From: Primulina eburnea
Lineage: Eukaryota; Streptophyta; Magnoliopsida; Lamiales; Gesneriaceae
NCBI RefSeq assembly: GCF_022965805.1
Contig: NC_133105.1
Location: 28,862,277-28,926,276, forward strand
DNA length: 64,000 nucleotides
Direction of reading: 5' to 3'
Position 1 is the stretch's first letter, and each line of letters starts with the position of its first letter. Positions 48,501 to 59,257 of this stretch are shown here, in pieces. Under the pieces are notes generated by a model. It was not told where the DNA came from, made no database searches, and saw nothing but the letters and a program-made list of their open reading frames with translations. Both the position numbers and the translations under genes were made by a program.

Positions 48501-48938
48501 TACGTTTTACGACATGATGTCTTTACACGGCATGAAAGTTTATGATATATTTATTTGTTATCTACGATATATTCATGTTGAGTCTTTAGACTCACTAGAC
48601 TTGATTGTTGTTGGTACTGATGAGGTCGGGACCGAGGGCGGGGACCAGTGAGGTAGCTTGGGTCGGCATTTCTAGGAACCCGAGGACCTCATTTATCAGT
48701 TTAATTATCATTTTTATGCAAACTCATTTTTATCACGATGAATTATTTTAAGTTGTTGTTTTGAAACAGATATTTACTTCCGCTGCTATTTCGACATTTA
48801 AAACTTTTATTCCGCTGTTACATTAAACATTAAAACTTTTATTCAGTTTATTTTATGAATGAGGCAAGTTATTTACCTTTAAAAAGAAAATTTCAAATTT
48901 TTTCGAAAATTTTCAAATACGAAATACGGGCCTTTACA
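45583..48938 (+). mobile_element. S5: solo LTR of a Tekay-like family
   Basis: Starts TGTAGAACC and ends GGGCCTTTACA, 3356 bp, flanked by TAAGA and TAGGA (one mismatch). T7 LTR sequence continues on both sides. The GAGTCTTTAGACTC block (48580-48593) and the following GAACCCGAGGACCTC stretch relate it to T1, S3 and T4, here on the plus strand. No internal region; ORFs inside (for example 47570-47938) have no recognisable domain. Confidence 0.82.
47043..47058 (+). repeat. C16 homopolymer
   Basis: Sixteen consecutive C inside S5; its length could be affected by sequencing error. Confidence 0.9.
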
Positions 48939-48943
48939 TAGGA

Positions 48944-49012
48944 GTTATGCTATTCTCCAAACATCCAGAAACAAATCGTGTGAACTTTATTTTAGTTACT
49001 GTCAGTTATTTT
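48944..49012 (+). repeat. T7 5' LTR, second part
   Basis: Begins at GTTATGCTATTC after the S5 duplication and runs to the T8 insertion; continues at 58180. Confidence 0.75.
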
Positions 49013-50125
49013 TGTTAGAGTAGGTGCCCGTCGAGCCAAGTGTTGGCCGAGTGTTCACAATGAAACTCTATGTATAAGCAGTCTTTATTTTAATAATATT
49101 TGAAATTATTATTTTGGCAAATCTTTATCTGTATACCCATGCTAGCTGCATAGATAAAGCCCTTGAATATACAAATAGTAGAAAGAATATGAGATGCTCA
49201 TATGATGAGTATCATGAAACTCATATTTGTAATACTGTATATTCTAAACAGTTCCTAGTCGATTCAGCCGCCACTAAGAAGGATATAGGCCGCTCGAGTT
49301 AGAGACTAGTATCTGCGATGTGAGTACCATGTTTCATTGGTAGGGGACATTGTGATGTCCGAACATGCAGATAGGTGCTCCTTGTAGAGTGCACTGAACA
49401 ACCCTCCATAAAAGGACTTTCCAAGTGGTTCTCACTTATCGAGTGGAAAAGTCCTGGTTTATGGTTGTACAGAATTAGTCCTTATGACCCGGGACAACAT
49501 TGAGACTCTATGTGCTAGAATTACACTTTGACTTGTTTACCGACTCTTATGGGGTTATCAGGTGGCAAGGTTGGGTGTTCTGTCGAAACACATAGGAGTC
49601 GATGCATTGTAGTCGGGGATTCACCGCTTACCTTCGGGTATGGATATCCTATGTGTTATCATGTGTATGTAGATCGAAATCTCTGGCCAGAGTATGGTTG
49701 TAATTATGAAAGGTGTTTCATAGATTACACCATCGATGCAACTACGACATGACACATAGTATCGATTCATTGACAACTCTCGATAAACCAATGGTTGTCG
49801 AATCGATCGGGATATATGAGTTGAAGGGACCGTACTGTACGCTAACCATAATAGAATGGTTCTTGCAGGCACTATCATTTGATACCTAGGGAATCATGTA
49901 AGCGATGCTGCTAGGCGTTTAACATGATTGGTTGGGTACTATCAGACTTGAGTTCTGACGTTCTTGTTATCAAGGTGTTGATAAGTAAGAATGGAGCAAT
50001 TGGGGTATGCTCATATAAGGACATGTTTAGTCCGAATCACATGGAGATGTGAACCCACGGCTAGTCGTATCAATGAACCATTGAGGGCCACACAAGTGCT
50101 AGCTTTCTAGATCCCGTTGAGAAGT

Positions 50126-50287
50126 AAAATAGTTCAATGTGTTGAACGGCTTATAAAGGAGTTTATAAGCGTAAAGAAAATTAGAAGTATGACTTCTATA
50201 AAGGAGAAAATAGTTCAATGTGTTGAACGACTTATAAATGAGTTTATAAGTGTAAGGAAAAATAGAAGTATGACTTCTATGAGAGAA
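50126..50287 (+). repeat. 81-bp tandem duplication in the T8 LTR
   Basis: Two copies starting AAAATAGTTCAATGTGTTGAA at 50126 and 50207, with the same arrangement in the 3' LTR from about 57129. Further short repeats (AATTAATTCAAGTGTTG) follow at 50395-50490. Confidence 0.85.
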
Positions 50288-50632
50288 ATATAAATTTTGA
50301 TTTATGGAAGTGTTCCTAAATTAAAATTTGGCCAAGAGAATAATGTAATTGAAAATTGTGATTTTCATAAACATTATTATTATGGACTAAATAAATTAAT
50401 TCAAGTGTTGAATTAATTAAACACTAGTGGACCTAGTAGAGTCCAAATAATTAAATTAATTCAAGTGTTGGATTAATTAAATTATATTGAGTCTTGTAGA
50501 GCTCAATTAAAATAATTATTTAACTAGTGGGACTTGGGTAAATTCAAGTAATGTTTAATTAGTCTCAAATGTGTTTGAGATAATTAAATTTAGTCCAAAG
50601 TTTTTAATTTGATTAAAAACTATATTATATGC

Positions 50633-50737
50633 ATGTTGGAGGGAAGGAGAATGAGTTAATTTTTCTTGTCTTGGTTGTGAGAAAAGCAAAAAGCAAAAGG
50701 TGCATGCCTTGCATTATTTTAATAAAAAGTAATCTCC
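50633..50737. repeat. 105-bp segment inverted between T8 LTRs (5' copy)
   Basis: Runs from ATGTTGGAGGGAAGG to AAAAAGTAATCTCC. It is the exact reverse complement of 57657-57761 in the 3' LTR. Confidence 0.97.
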
Positions 50738-50993
50738 AGGAAAGATTCAAGGAGGAGGAAGCTTGTAGATTGCCATTCCTATCAAGAGCTTAGTTGTTTG
50801 ACAACTAAGTTGGAGCCATTACATCAATCTATAAGATTGATAGGTAAATTTCTAAAACACCCTATGTATGACATTTTTGTGTGTTTTTGTATTTGTTGCA
50901 CAAAGAAATGGGGTGGCCGAAATTTTTGATACAAAAATTTGTTTTTTAAACTTCCGTTGCGCTTCCGGTCACCGTAACTGATCCCCTTTCAAG

Positions 50994-51005
50994 TGGTATC
51001 CGAGC
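50994..51005 (+). other. T8 primer-binding site, one mismatch
   Basis: TGGTATCCGAGC, differing at one base from the usual TGGTATCAGAGC, two bases after the LTR. Confidence 0.85.
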
Positions 51006-52799
51006 TATGGTTACGTTTTTGTGTAGCAAATACAAGATATTATGTTGAGATCGTTTTCTAACCGCATGAGTGTAAAGTTTGCAACAAATTTCAAGGCCAC
51101 ATTTGGGGATTTTTTCGGCAGCTTGTTGCTGCCCATTTCGGGCAGCCCAAGCTGCCCGAAGGGCTGCCCGAAACGGGCAGCAAGGGCAGCCCTAGGGGCT
51201 GCCCGAAACGCCCCATCCTTTTAATAAAAAAAAAAAAAAAAAAATTTAAGTTGGCCGGAATCCGGCGACGGAGCTCCGGCGACGGCGATGACGACTAGGG
51301 TTTTCAAAATGTGTTTTGAAATATCAAAGTGTCATGGGCCTTGAGTTGTTGGGCCATTGGATGGCCAACACTTTTGTGAATTTTAAATGGGCCAAAATAT
51401 TTTTGGTGAAAAATGAGTTTTTGGGCCCTTAAGTTTAAAATTACAAAAGTTGCAAATATTTTCTCATGAAATAAATAATTTAAGTTGGAATTTAATTATT
51501 TATAGTAAATGGTGATTTACAAGAAATTCGGTTATAAATAAATTAATTTGAAAGTAGACAAAGGTGTTTGTATACTTTGTTAATTTAGTTTATAATCGTG
51601 GCGGTTAGTGAATGGATCAAGATATATAATATTGGATCAATTAATTATTGTGATAATTAATTGATGGTGTATGATATGTGATATTATGCATGAAGGATGA
51701 TCAAAAGCCCAAGCCCAATTTGCTAGGTGTATGCTAGGATATTTTGTGTTGAATGATTGTAATAATTATCAAATTTAAAGTGGGCTTGGTTTATGGCCCG
51801 TTCCCACCCCCTATGAGATGTATCCCTATGTGCCATGGATATTTATTTGTAAATATTAGAATAGGATCAAGATTGGAAGATGGTGGCCATGATGATTATG
51901 AAGATCGAAGACATGTAAATATTGGAAGCTTATGTAAATGTTGCATTTGCATCCCGTGCATTTCCCTAGGATTGGACCTAGGCCCGTGTTTAGCTCACAC
52001 GGTCCGTTAGTATTGGGGCGATTGATCATCCTTGTTTTGTTTACTGTTTATAATATATGCATGATATGTTATAAATAATGAGTATGTGCGTTATTATTAT
52101 GATAATAACAAAGTTGCATGAATCCGGCAAACATACGATCAAACATGGCGAGCTTTTAAAATAAAATTAATGATGAGACCTTTCAAAACTAAAAACCCTC
52201 ATTTTGAATAAGATTCAAAATTAATATCAAGCCCGAAAAGGGGAATTATAAATTTGGTTATAATTTCCTTGTCTTCCATCGACAATGGGTGCATGATGAA
52301 CGCTACCCGTACTCGGGGCTCGGCTCATATTATTGGGGGAGCTTTGGGTGCCGGAAAGCTGTGACATCCATTGACATGGTGATGTGAACTACGTGGAACT
52401 CCCATGATTTCGGCTCATATTATTGAGGGAACTCATGGCGACCGTCCATTAAGGTTCAACATCAATGGGTAAGGCTTGACACGTAAAGATGAACGACGTC
52501 TATAATGGGTCCTAATCAAACGTGAGACAAAAGTTTACGTTAAGGGTTGCATTGTGATGCAATTGGGAAACTACCTTTTAGGAATTGTGATTGGCTGTAT
52601 AATCGGGATCATAATTCGCTAATTGGACCTTACGTACCTACTGAGGATAGGAGTTTCCCGTTTTCAATAGAGGGTAGTGAAAGATGTCAAAACAGTGGGA
52701 GTAAATATTTATAAAGTTAAAGTCCATACTTTATATCTTACCAAATATTTTAAATAGTCATCAACATTTATCTGTTTCACTTTTCAGTACAAATCGACA
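51006..52799 (+). other. T8 long 5' leader
   Basis: About 1.8 kb without a coding domain. It includes inverted GC-rich repeats at 51136-51210, an A-rich run near 51222-51244, and AT-rich sequence. Short ORFs here (for example 51042-51224) read through the repeat and are not credible genes. Confidence 0.6.
51136..51210 (+). repeat. GGGCTGCCCGAAA inverted repeats
   Basis: TTTCGGGCAGCCC (51136-51148) and its exact reverse complement GGGCTGCCCGAAA (51161-51173), with further copies of GGGCAGC and GGGCTGCCCGAAA to 51209, could form strong alternative hairpins. Confidence 0.85.
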
Positions 52800-53660
52800 A
52801 TGTCTTCGATGCCCAATTCGATATCTGTAATACTCGACAAACACATATTAACTGGACCTAATTACCTCACTTGGCTAAGAAATTTGAAAATAGTCTTGAA
52901 TTCGGAAAGGGTAACATATACACTGACTCAGTCGCCCCCTGTTGAGGCTCCGACTGACTGCACTCCTGAGGAATTGCAGGCTTACAAGGAATGGTGTGAC
53001 CATGACTTGATAGCAAAGTGTTATATGCTGACTTCTATGAATGATGAGCTGCAGAGGCGTTTTGAGGGTGCAAAGAGTGCTGCTGACATTCATTTGCACC
53101 TCAAGGAGCTCTTTGGAGAGCAAACGCGTCCTCTTAGGCATGCAACCGTCAAGGAGCTGATCACTTTGCGTATGCGAGATGGGGCCTCGGTCCATGAGCA
53201 TGGCCTAAATGTGATCGGGCTCGTGGACAAGCTCGTTGGCATGGATATGATCTTGCCTTCGGAGTTGACCACCGACGTATTGCTGTTATCGCTGCCTAGC
53301 TCATTTGATCCTTTTGTGGTGAACTTCAACATGAACAAGATGGAACCGACCCTTGAGGAGTTGGTAAACATGCTTGTTACGTTTGAATCCACCATCAAGA
53401 AAGAGAAGTTGGTTCTTTATGTGGATTCTTCATCTGGTACGAAGATTGATCCACATGGGAAGGGAAAGAAGAGTTCTTTCCAACGTCCCAAGAAGAACGT
53501 GCCCTTGTTGAGGCAATCTCCGAATCCCGTTGAGGCAGCTAGACCAGTTAAGGCTGACAAGACTGGTGATGTTTGTCATCACTGCAAGAAGCCTGGACAT
53601 TGGAAGCGAAATTGCAAGGAATATCTGGCCCAGAAGTGTTCTGGAAACGGTATGTTCTAA
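52800..53660 (+). CDS. gag: T8 Gag (copia type), intact
   Basis: 286 codons from MSSMPNSISVILDKH. The copia Gag domain starts near residue 10 (LTGPNYLTWLRNLKIVLNSE), continues through YMLTSMNDELQRRFEG and FNMNKMEPTLEELVNML, then a basic linker (GKGKKSSFQRPKK), then a CCHC zinc knuckle CHHCKKPGHWKRNC near residue 260 for RNA binding. It is the only uninterrupted protein of T8. The protease begins shortly after in another frame, so the junction is frameshifted or ends prematurely. Confidence 0.93.
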   Translation: MSSMPNSISVILDKHILTGPNYLTWLRNLKIVLNSERVTYTLTQSPPVEAPTDCTPEELQAYKEWCDHDLIAKCYMLTSMNDELQRRFEGAKSAADIHLHLKELFGEQTRPLRHATVKELITLRMRDGASVHEHGLNVIGLVDKLVGMDMILPSELTTDVLLLSLPSSFDPFVVNFNMNKMEPTLEELVNMLVTFESTIKKEKLVLYVDSSSGTKIDPHGKGKKSSFQRPKKNVPLLRQSPNPVEAARPVKADKTGDVCHHCKKPGHWKRNCKEYLAQKCSGNGMF

Positions 53661-54055
53661 ATTTAAGTAAACATTTCAATTAACTCTACTTCTTGGGTAT
53701 TAGATACCGGTTGTGACTCACATCTCTGTAATGGGTTACAGGTGATGGGAAGAAGTAGGAAGCTTAAAGAAGGTGTGACCTTCTTGAGGATAGGCAATGG
53801 AGCAAGAGTTGCTGCCAAGGCCATTAAGGATGTTTACTTATTATTGAACAATAGTTTAAGTTAATTTTATGAGATGTTTTGTTTGTACCTAATTTTGTAA
53901 AACATTGTTTCCATTTCTATGCTGATAAAAATGGATATTCTTGTTTATTTTGCAAAGGTGTTTGCAACATTTACATGAATGAATGTTTGATTGGTACTTG
54001 AGAACTTGAAAACGATCTCTATAACTTAAAATTAAAAGATATTCCGTTAAATGTC
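53661..54055 (+). pseudogene. T8 protease remnant
   Basis: SWVLDTGCDSHLCNGLQ at about 53692-53742 is the copia protease active site. The next block, rich in hydrophobic residues, is frame-shifted several times, ending near KLKDIPLNVH just before the integrase deletion. Confidence 0.85.
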
Positions 54056-54560
54056 CATTCAAAGGCAGACACCATATGAGATATGGATGGGTAAGCCTCC
54101 CAAATATTCTTATCTTAGAATATGGGGAGCCCTGCTTATGTGAAGCAGGTAGTGGGAGATAAATTGGATTGTTGATCCATTTTATGTTACTTTGTGGGAT
54201 ATCCAAGGAATTAAGTTGGATATTATTTCTATCATCCCCAAGAAACAAAGGTGTTTGTTTCTAGGAATGCAACCTTTTTGAAAAGGATTTTCTATTGGAT
54301 AGAAAAAGAGAGATGATAGAACTCGAAGAGGTTCGAGAGAAACCCGCAATTATAGAACCCACACCCGAAGAGCCAAGAGAGGAGATACAAACTCCTAGAA
54401 GATCCGAGAGAGTCTCGAGACCACCTATGAGGTATGGTCTGCTTCTTGAAGAGGGCCATGATGAGCCTAACCATGGATGTGATCCAAGGACCTTCAAGGA
54501 AGCATTATCTAATGCCGATTCATCCAAGTGGCTTGAAGCAGTGGAATCTGAGGTGAATTC
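54056..54560 (+). pseudogene. T8 integrase C-terminal remnant
   Basis: Directly after the protease region the sequence reads TPYEIWMGKPPKYSYLRIWG, the post-core part of copia integrase; the zinc finger and DDE core are absent. A Glu-rich stretch (54295-54420; EEVREKPAIIEPTPEEPRE) leads to RRSERVSRPP and then to RT. The breakpoint is near 54055. Confidence 0.85.
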
Positions 54561-55960
54561 CATGCATTCAAACCAAGTGTAGGATCTTGTGGATCCACCT
54601 GAGGGAACTGTTCCCATAGGGACTTGGGGCGGATGGGAAGGTATTGACCTTCAAGACGCGATTGGTGGCAAAAGGATATACTCAAAGACAAGGAGTTGAC
54701 TTTGAGGAAACCTTTTCCCAGTCGTAATGTTCAAGTCCATAAGGATTTTGCTAGTCATAGCTGCATGGTATGACTATGAGATATGGCAGATGGATGTTAA
54801 GACAAGTCTTTCTTAATGTGGATTTTAAGAAAGTGATTTACATGTCTCAACCTGAAGGGTTTACATCTGTCGGAAGTGAGCATATGGTATGCAAACTTCA
54901 GAGATCTATTTATGGTCTAAAGCAGGCATCAAGGAGTTGGAACCTCAGATTCGATAGTACGATCAAAGAGTTTGATTTACTAAAAATCATGAGGGACCCT
55001 GTGTGTATAAGAAGGTCAGTGGGAGTGTTGTGACATTCCTGGTGCTTTATGTTGATGACATTCTACTCATTGGGAATGATGTAGGAATGTTGCAATCAAC
55101 TAAGATAAGGTTAGCGAGTAAGTTCTCGATGCAGGACTTGGGTGAAGCATTTTTGTATTGGGATACAGATCTACAGAGATAGATCGAAAAGATTGCTTGA
55201 TCTCACCCAGTCCACATACATTTATACCATCGTGAAGCGTTTCTCGATGGATGAGTCCATGAGAGGACATCTATCAATGTGTCATGGCGTGTCCCTATCC
55301 AAGTCTGTCTCTTGAGACAGATGCAGAGATAGTGGCGATGACACGCATTCCGTATGCTTCGGCAATTGGTAGCATCATGTATGTGATGATATCTACACGT
55401 CCTGACGTGGCACTAATTGTAGTGAGTAGATATCAATCGAACCCTGGTCTTCCACACTGGAAAGCTGTGAAAGACATCCTCAAGTAGTTGAGAAGGACCA
55501 ATAAGTTGTTTCTTGGTCTATGGGGTGGAGAACTAAAATTGGAAGGCTATACCGACTCTAGCTTCCAAAGCGATATCGATGACTCGAAGTCAACCTCCGG
55601 TTTTGTATTCATGCTCAATGGTGCTGCAGTCTCTTGGAAGAGTTCCAAGCAAGACAATATTACGGATTCAGCACAGAGGCCGAATACATTGCTGCATCAA
55701 ATGCAGCAAGGGAGGCTGTTTGGATAAGAAATTTCGTCCAAGAGTTGGGCGTCATTCCTAATGGAGTTGCTCCTATCCCGGCGTTGTGTGACAACACGGG
55801 AGCTTTAGCTCATCAGAAATCCAAACTGGTATTGAAATAGTACCACATCCTCGGAGAGATTGTGGAAAGAAGAGAAGTGTCTATTGACAAAGTCGGCTCC
55901 GCAGATAATGTTGTTGATCCACTAGCTAAGCCTTTACCTGGACCATTATTCGACATGCAT
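54561..55960 (+). pseudogene. T8 RT-RNase H remnant
   Basis: Copia RT blocks in several frames: MVCKLQRSIYGLKQASRSWN (about 54884), LYVDDILLIGND with the catalytic YVDD (about 55048), YASAIGSIMYVMISTRPDVA (about 55350), and RNase H blocks [11 protein letters not shown] (about 55545) and [17 protein letters not shown] (about 55675). Frameshifts and small deletions separate them; the KWIFKKK-type block near 54620 is partly lost. Confidence 0.9.
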
Positions 55961-56003
55961 CGCGAATCAATGGGTTTGAAGATAAGGTTAGTTGGCTCTA
56001 GTG

Positions 56004-56015
56004 CAAGTGGGAGAT
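56004..56015 (+). other. T8 polypurine tract
   Basis: AAGTGGGAGAT directly before the 3' LTR. Confidence 0.8.
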
Positions 56016-58174
56016 TGTTAGAGTAGGTGCCCGTCGAGCCAAGTGTTGGCCGAGTGTTCACAATGAAACTCTATGTATAAGCAGTCTTTATTTTAATAAT
56101 ATTTGAAATTATTATTTTGGCAAATCTTTATCTGTATACCCATGCTAGCTGCATAGATAAAGCCCTTGAATATACAAATAGTAGAAAGAATATGAGATGC
56201 TCATATGATGAGTATCATGAAACTCATATTTGTAATACTGTATATTCTAAACGGTTCCTAGTCGATTCAGCCGCCACTAAGAAGGATATAGGCCGCTCGA
56301 GTTAGAGACTAGTATCTGCGATGTGAGTACCATGTTTCATTGGTAGGGGACATTGTGATGTCCGAACATGCAGATAGGTGCTCCTTGTAGAGTGCACTGA
56401 ACAACCCTCCATAAAAGGACTTTCCAAGTGGTTCTCACTTATCGAGTGGAAAAGTCCTGGTTTATGGTTGTACAGAATTAGTCCTTATGACCCGGGACAA
56501 CATTGAGACTCTATGTGCTAGAATTACACTTTGACTTGTTTACCGACTCTTATGGGGTCATCAGGTGGCAAGGTTGGGTGTTCTGTCGAAACACATAGGA
56601 GTCGATGCATTGTAGTCGGGGATTCACCGCTTACCTTCGGGTATGGATATCCTATGTGTTATCATGTGTATATAGATCGAAATCTCTGGCCAGAGTATGG
56701 TTGTAATTATGAAAGGTGTTTCATAGATTACACCATCGATGCAACTACGACATGACACATAGTATCGATTCATTGACAACTCTCGATAAACCAATGGTTG
56801 TCGAATCGATCGGGATATATGAGTTGAAGGGACCGTACTGTACGCTAACCATAATAGAATGGTTCTTGCAGGCACTATCATTTGATACCTAGGGAATCAT
56901 GTAAGCGATGCTGCTAGGCGTTTAACATGATTGGTTGGGTACTATCAGACTTGAGTTCTGACGTTCTTGTTATCAAGGTGTTGATAAGTAAGAATGGAGC
57001 AATTGGGGTATGCTCATATAAGGACATGTTTAGTCCGAATCACATGGAGATGTGAACCCACGGCTAGTCGTATCAATGAACCATTGAGGGCCACACAAGT
57101 GCTAGCTTTCTAGATCCCGTTGAGAAGTAAAATAGTTCAATGTGTTGAACGGCTTATAAAGGAGTTTATAAGCGTAAAGAAAATTAGAAGTATGACTTCT
57201 ATAAAGGAGAAAATAGTTCAATGTGTTAAACGACTTATAAATGAGTTTATAAGTGTAAGGAAAAATAGAAGTTTGACTTCTATGAGAGAAATATAAATTT
57301 TGATTTATGGAAGTGTTCCTAAATTAAAATTTGGCCAAGAGAATAATGTAATTGAAAATTGTGATTTTCATAAACATTATTATTATGGACTAAATAAATT
57401 AATTCAAGTGTTGAATTAATTAAACACTAGTGGACCTAGTAGAGTCCAAATAATTAAATTAATTCAAGTGTTGGATTAATTAAATTATATTGAGTCTTGT
57501 AGAGCTCAATTAAAATAATTATTTAACTAGTGGGACTTGGGTAAATTCAAGTAATGTTTAATTAGTCTCAAATGTGTTTGAGATAATTAAATTTAGTCCA
57601 AAGTTTTTAATTTGATTAAAAACTATATTATATGCATGCATGGGAGGTGAAGGGTTGGAGATTACTTTTTATTAAAATAATGCAAGGCATGCACCTTTTG
57701 CTTTTTGCTTTTCTCACAACCAAGACAAGAAAAATTAACTCATTCTCCTTCCCTCCAACATGAGATGGCCGAAATCTTCATCTCTCTTTCTCTCCATTTT
57801 TCTTCATTTTTTTGTTCTTCAATTTGTTGAGGAAACATTATCTTCTCTTTGAAAAATCCTCACATTTTTCTAGTGCAAAATGTGAGTGGATCTACCTAGT
57901 TGGTGGTGGGCCTAATTTGAAGGAAAGATTCAAGGAGGAGGAAGCTTGTAGATTGCCATTCCTATCAAGAGCTTAGTTGTTTGACAACTAAGTTGGAGCC
58001 ATTACATCAATCTATAAGATTGATAGGTAAATTTCTAAAACACCCTATGTATGACATTTTTGTGTGTTTTTGTACTTGTTGCACAAAGAAATGGGGTGGC
58101 CGAAATTTTTGATACAAAAATTTGTTTTTTAAACTTCCGTTGCGCTTCCGGTCACCGTAACCGATCCCCTTTCA
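56016..58174 (+). repeat. T8 3' LTR
   Basis: 2159 bp. Relative to the 5' LTR it has about 20 bp (57637-57656) and about 158 bp (57762-57919) extra on the two sides of the inverted segment; the latter begins GAGATGGCCGAAATC and is pyrimidine-rich, like the start of a transcribed leader. Confidence 0.95.
57657..57761. repeat. 105-bp segment inverted between T8 LTRs (3' copy)
   Basis: Runs from GGAGATTACTTTTTATT to CCCTCCAACAT; exact reverse complement of 50633-50737. Confidence 0.97.
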
Positions 58175-58179
58175 ATTTT

Positions 58180-58354
58180 ATCTTTCAGTCAGTTTACTTC
58201 CGCAACTATCATTCAGTTAAACTGATTGTTATTGACATACGAGATACCGAGTGTCAGTTTGTCACTAAACTGAACCCATTATTCGGAAGAATACATAATC
58301 CATGAGTTTTTATTCGACCGCCCATTCTAAACACTTATCACATACTAACCGATC
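58180..58354 (+). repeat. T7 5' LTR, last part
   Basis: Resumes after the T8 duplication with TATCTTTCAGTCAGTTTAC and runs to about ACCGATCA at 58354, before the primer site. Confidence 0.75.
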
Positions 58355-58362
58355 ATTTCTTG

Positions 58363-58374
58363 TGGTATCAGAGC
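58363..58374 (+). other. T7 primer-binding site
   Basis: TGGTATCAGAGC, complementary to initiator tRNA-Met. Confidence 0.92.
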
Positions 58375-58441
58375 GGTTGTATCTTGTCTCCAAATATTTC
58401 TACTCAAACTATTCATTATTTCTTCCTTCAACCAGATCCCA

Positions 58442-59257
58442 ATGTTTTCCAGAGAAGACTTCGACGATTGCAAAATCAAGATGCAGGCTCACTTAGCTGC
58501 ACAAGACGATGATATATGGTACGTCATCACTGACGGACCAATGAAGATTCTGAAAGCCAACAGAGCAGTTGCAATCACCAATGGGGCACCTCATAGAATT
58601 GAAAAGCCCAGAGATGAATGGACTGCTGAGGACAAAAGAAAAGATAATTTGGATAATGTGGCAAATGATATACTGTACAAAACGCTGGATAAAATAACTT
58701 TCAGCAAGATCAAAATGTGTAAGACAACTAATGAAATTTGGGAAAAGCTGATCCAGCTTTGTGAAAGAAATGAACAAACAAAAGAAAATAAACTTTCTGT
58801 TGTTGTTCAGAAGTTTGATAATATCAAGATGAGAACTAGAGAATCGATGCATGAGTATGATGAAAGAGTCAGCTGTATCATCAATGAACTAAATGCACTT
58901 GGAAAAGTTTATACCAACAAAGAAGTTGCACTAAAAGTGATCAGAGGTCTTCCCAAGGAGTGGGACGTTAAGACCATTGCAATGAGGGAGTCCAAGGATC
59001 TACAAAAGGTTGAGCGTCATGACCTATTTGCTGATCTGAAGGCCTATGAGTTTGAGCTGCAAACTCGAGAAGGAGATCCCTCTACTCCAGCCGTCACAAC
59101 TGCCTTAGCTGCTGTTAGAACAGAACCAAATGGTTCAGTCGAGAAGGTTGCTGATCAACTAAGAAATGATGCCATGTCATTGTTCATAAAAAAATTTGGA
59201 AGATTTATGAGGAAAATCAAGGGAACTTCCAGAATCATTATCAGAGAAACAATTTAA
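58442..59257 (+). pseudogene. gag: T7 Gag, first part
   Basis: Starts MFSREDFDDCKIKMQAHL; the copia Gag domain is recognisable through WYVITDGPMKI, NEIWEKLIQLCE, MHEYDERVSCIINELNALG and GLPKEWDVKT. The frame ends at 59257; the zinc-knuckle region follows in another frame, so gag is frame-shifted near 59240. Confidence 0.88.

Larger units (their letters stand above)
49013..50991 (+). repeat. T8 5' LTR
   Basis: TGTTAGAGTAGG to GATCCCCTTTCA. It carries an 81-bp tandem duplication (50126-50287) and the 105-bp segment at 50633-50737 that is inverted relative to the 3' LTR. Confidence 0.95.
49013..58174 (+). mobile_element. T8: young, integrase-deleted copia element
   Basis: 9162 bp with ATTTT duplications at 49008-49012 and 58175-58179. 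LTRs of 1979 and 2159 bp differ at only about seven substitutions over the alignable 1.87 kb (about 0.4%), apart from the inversion and length difference at about 50630-50740. Gag is intact, the integrase core is deleted, and RT-RNase H is broken by indels. Confidence 0.95.

Noticed and set aside
51042..51224. Small ORF at the T8 leader start
   Set aside because: It runs through the GGGCTGCCC repeats and a poly-A tract; the real Gag start is at 52800.
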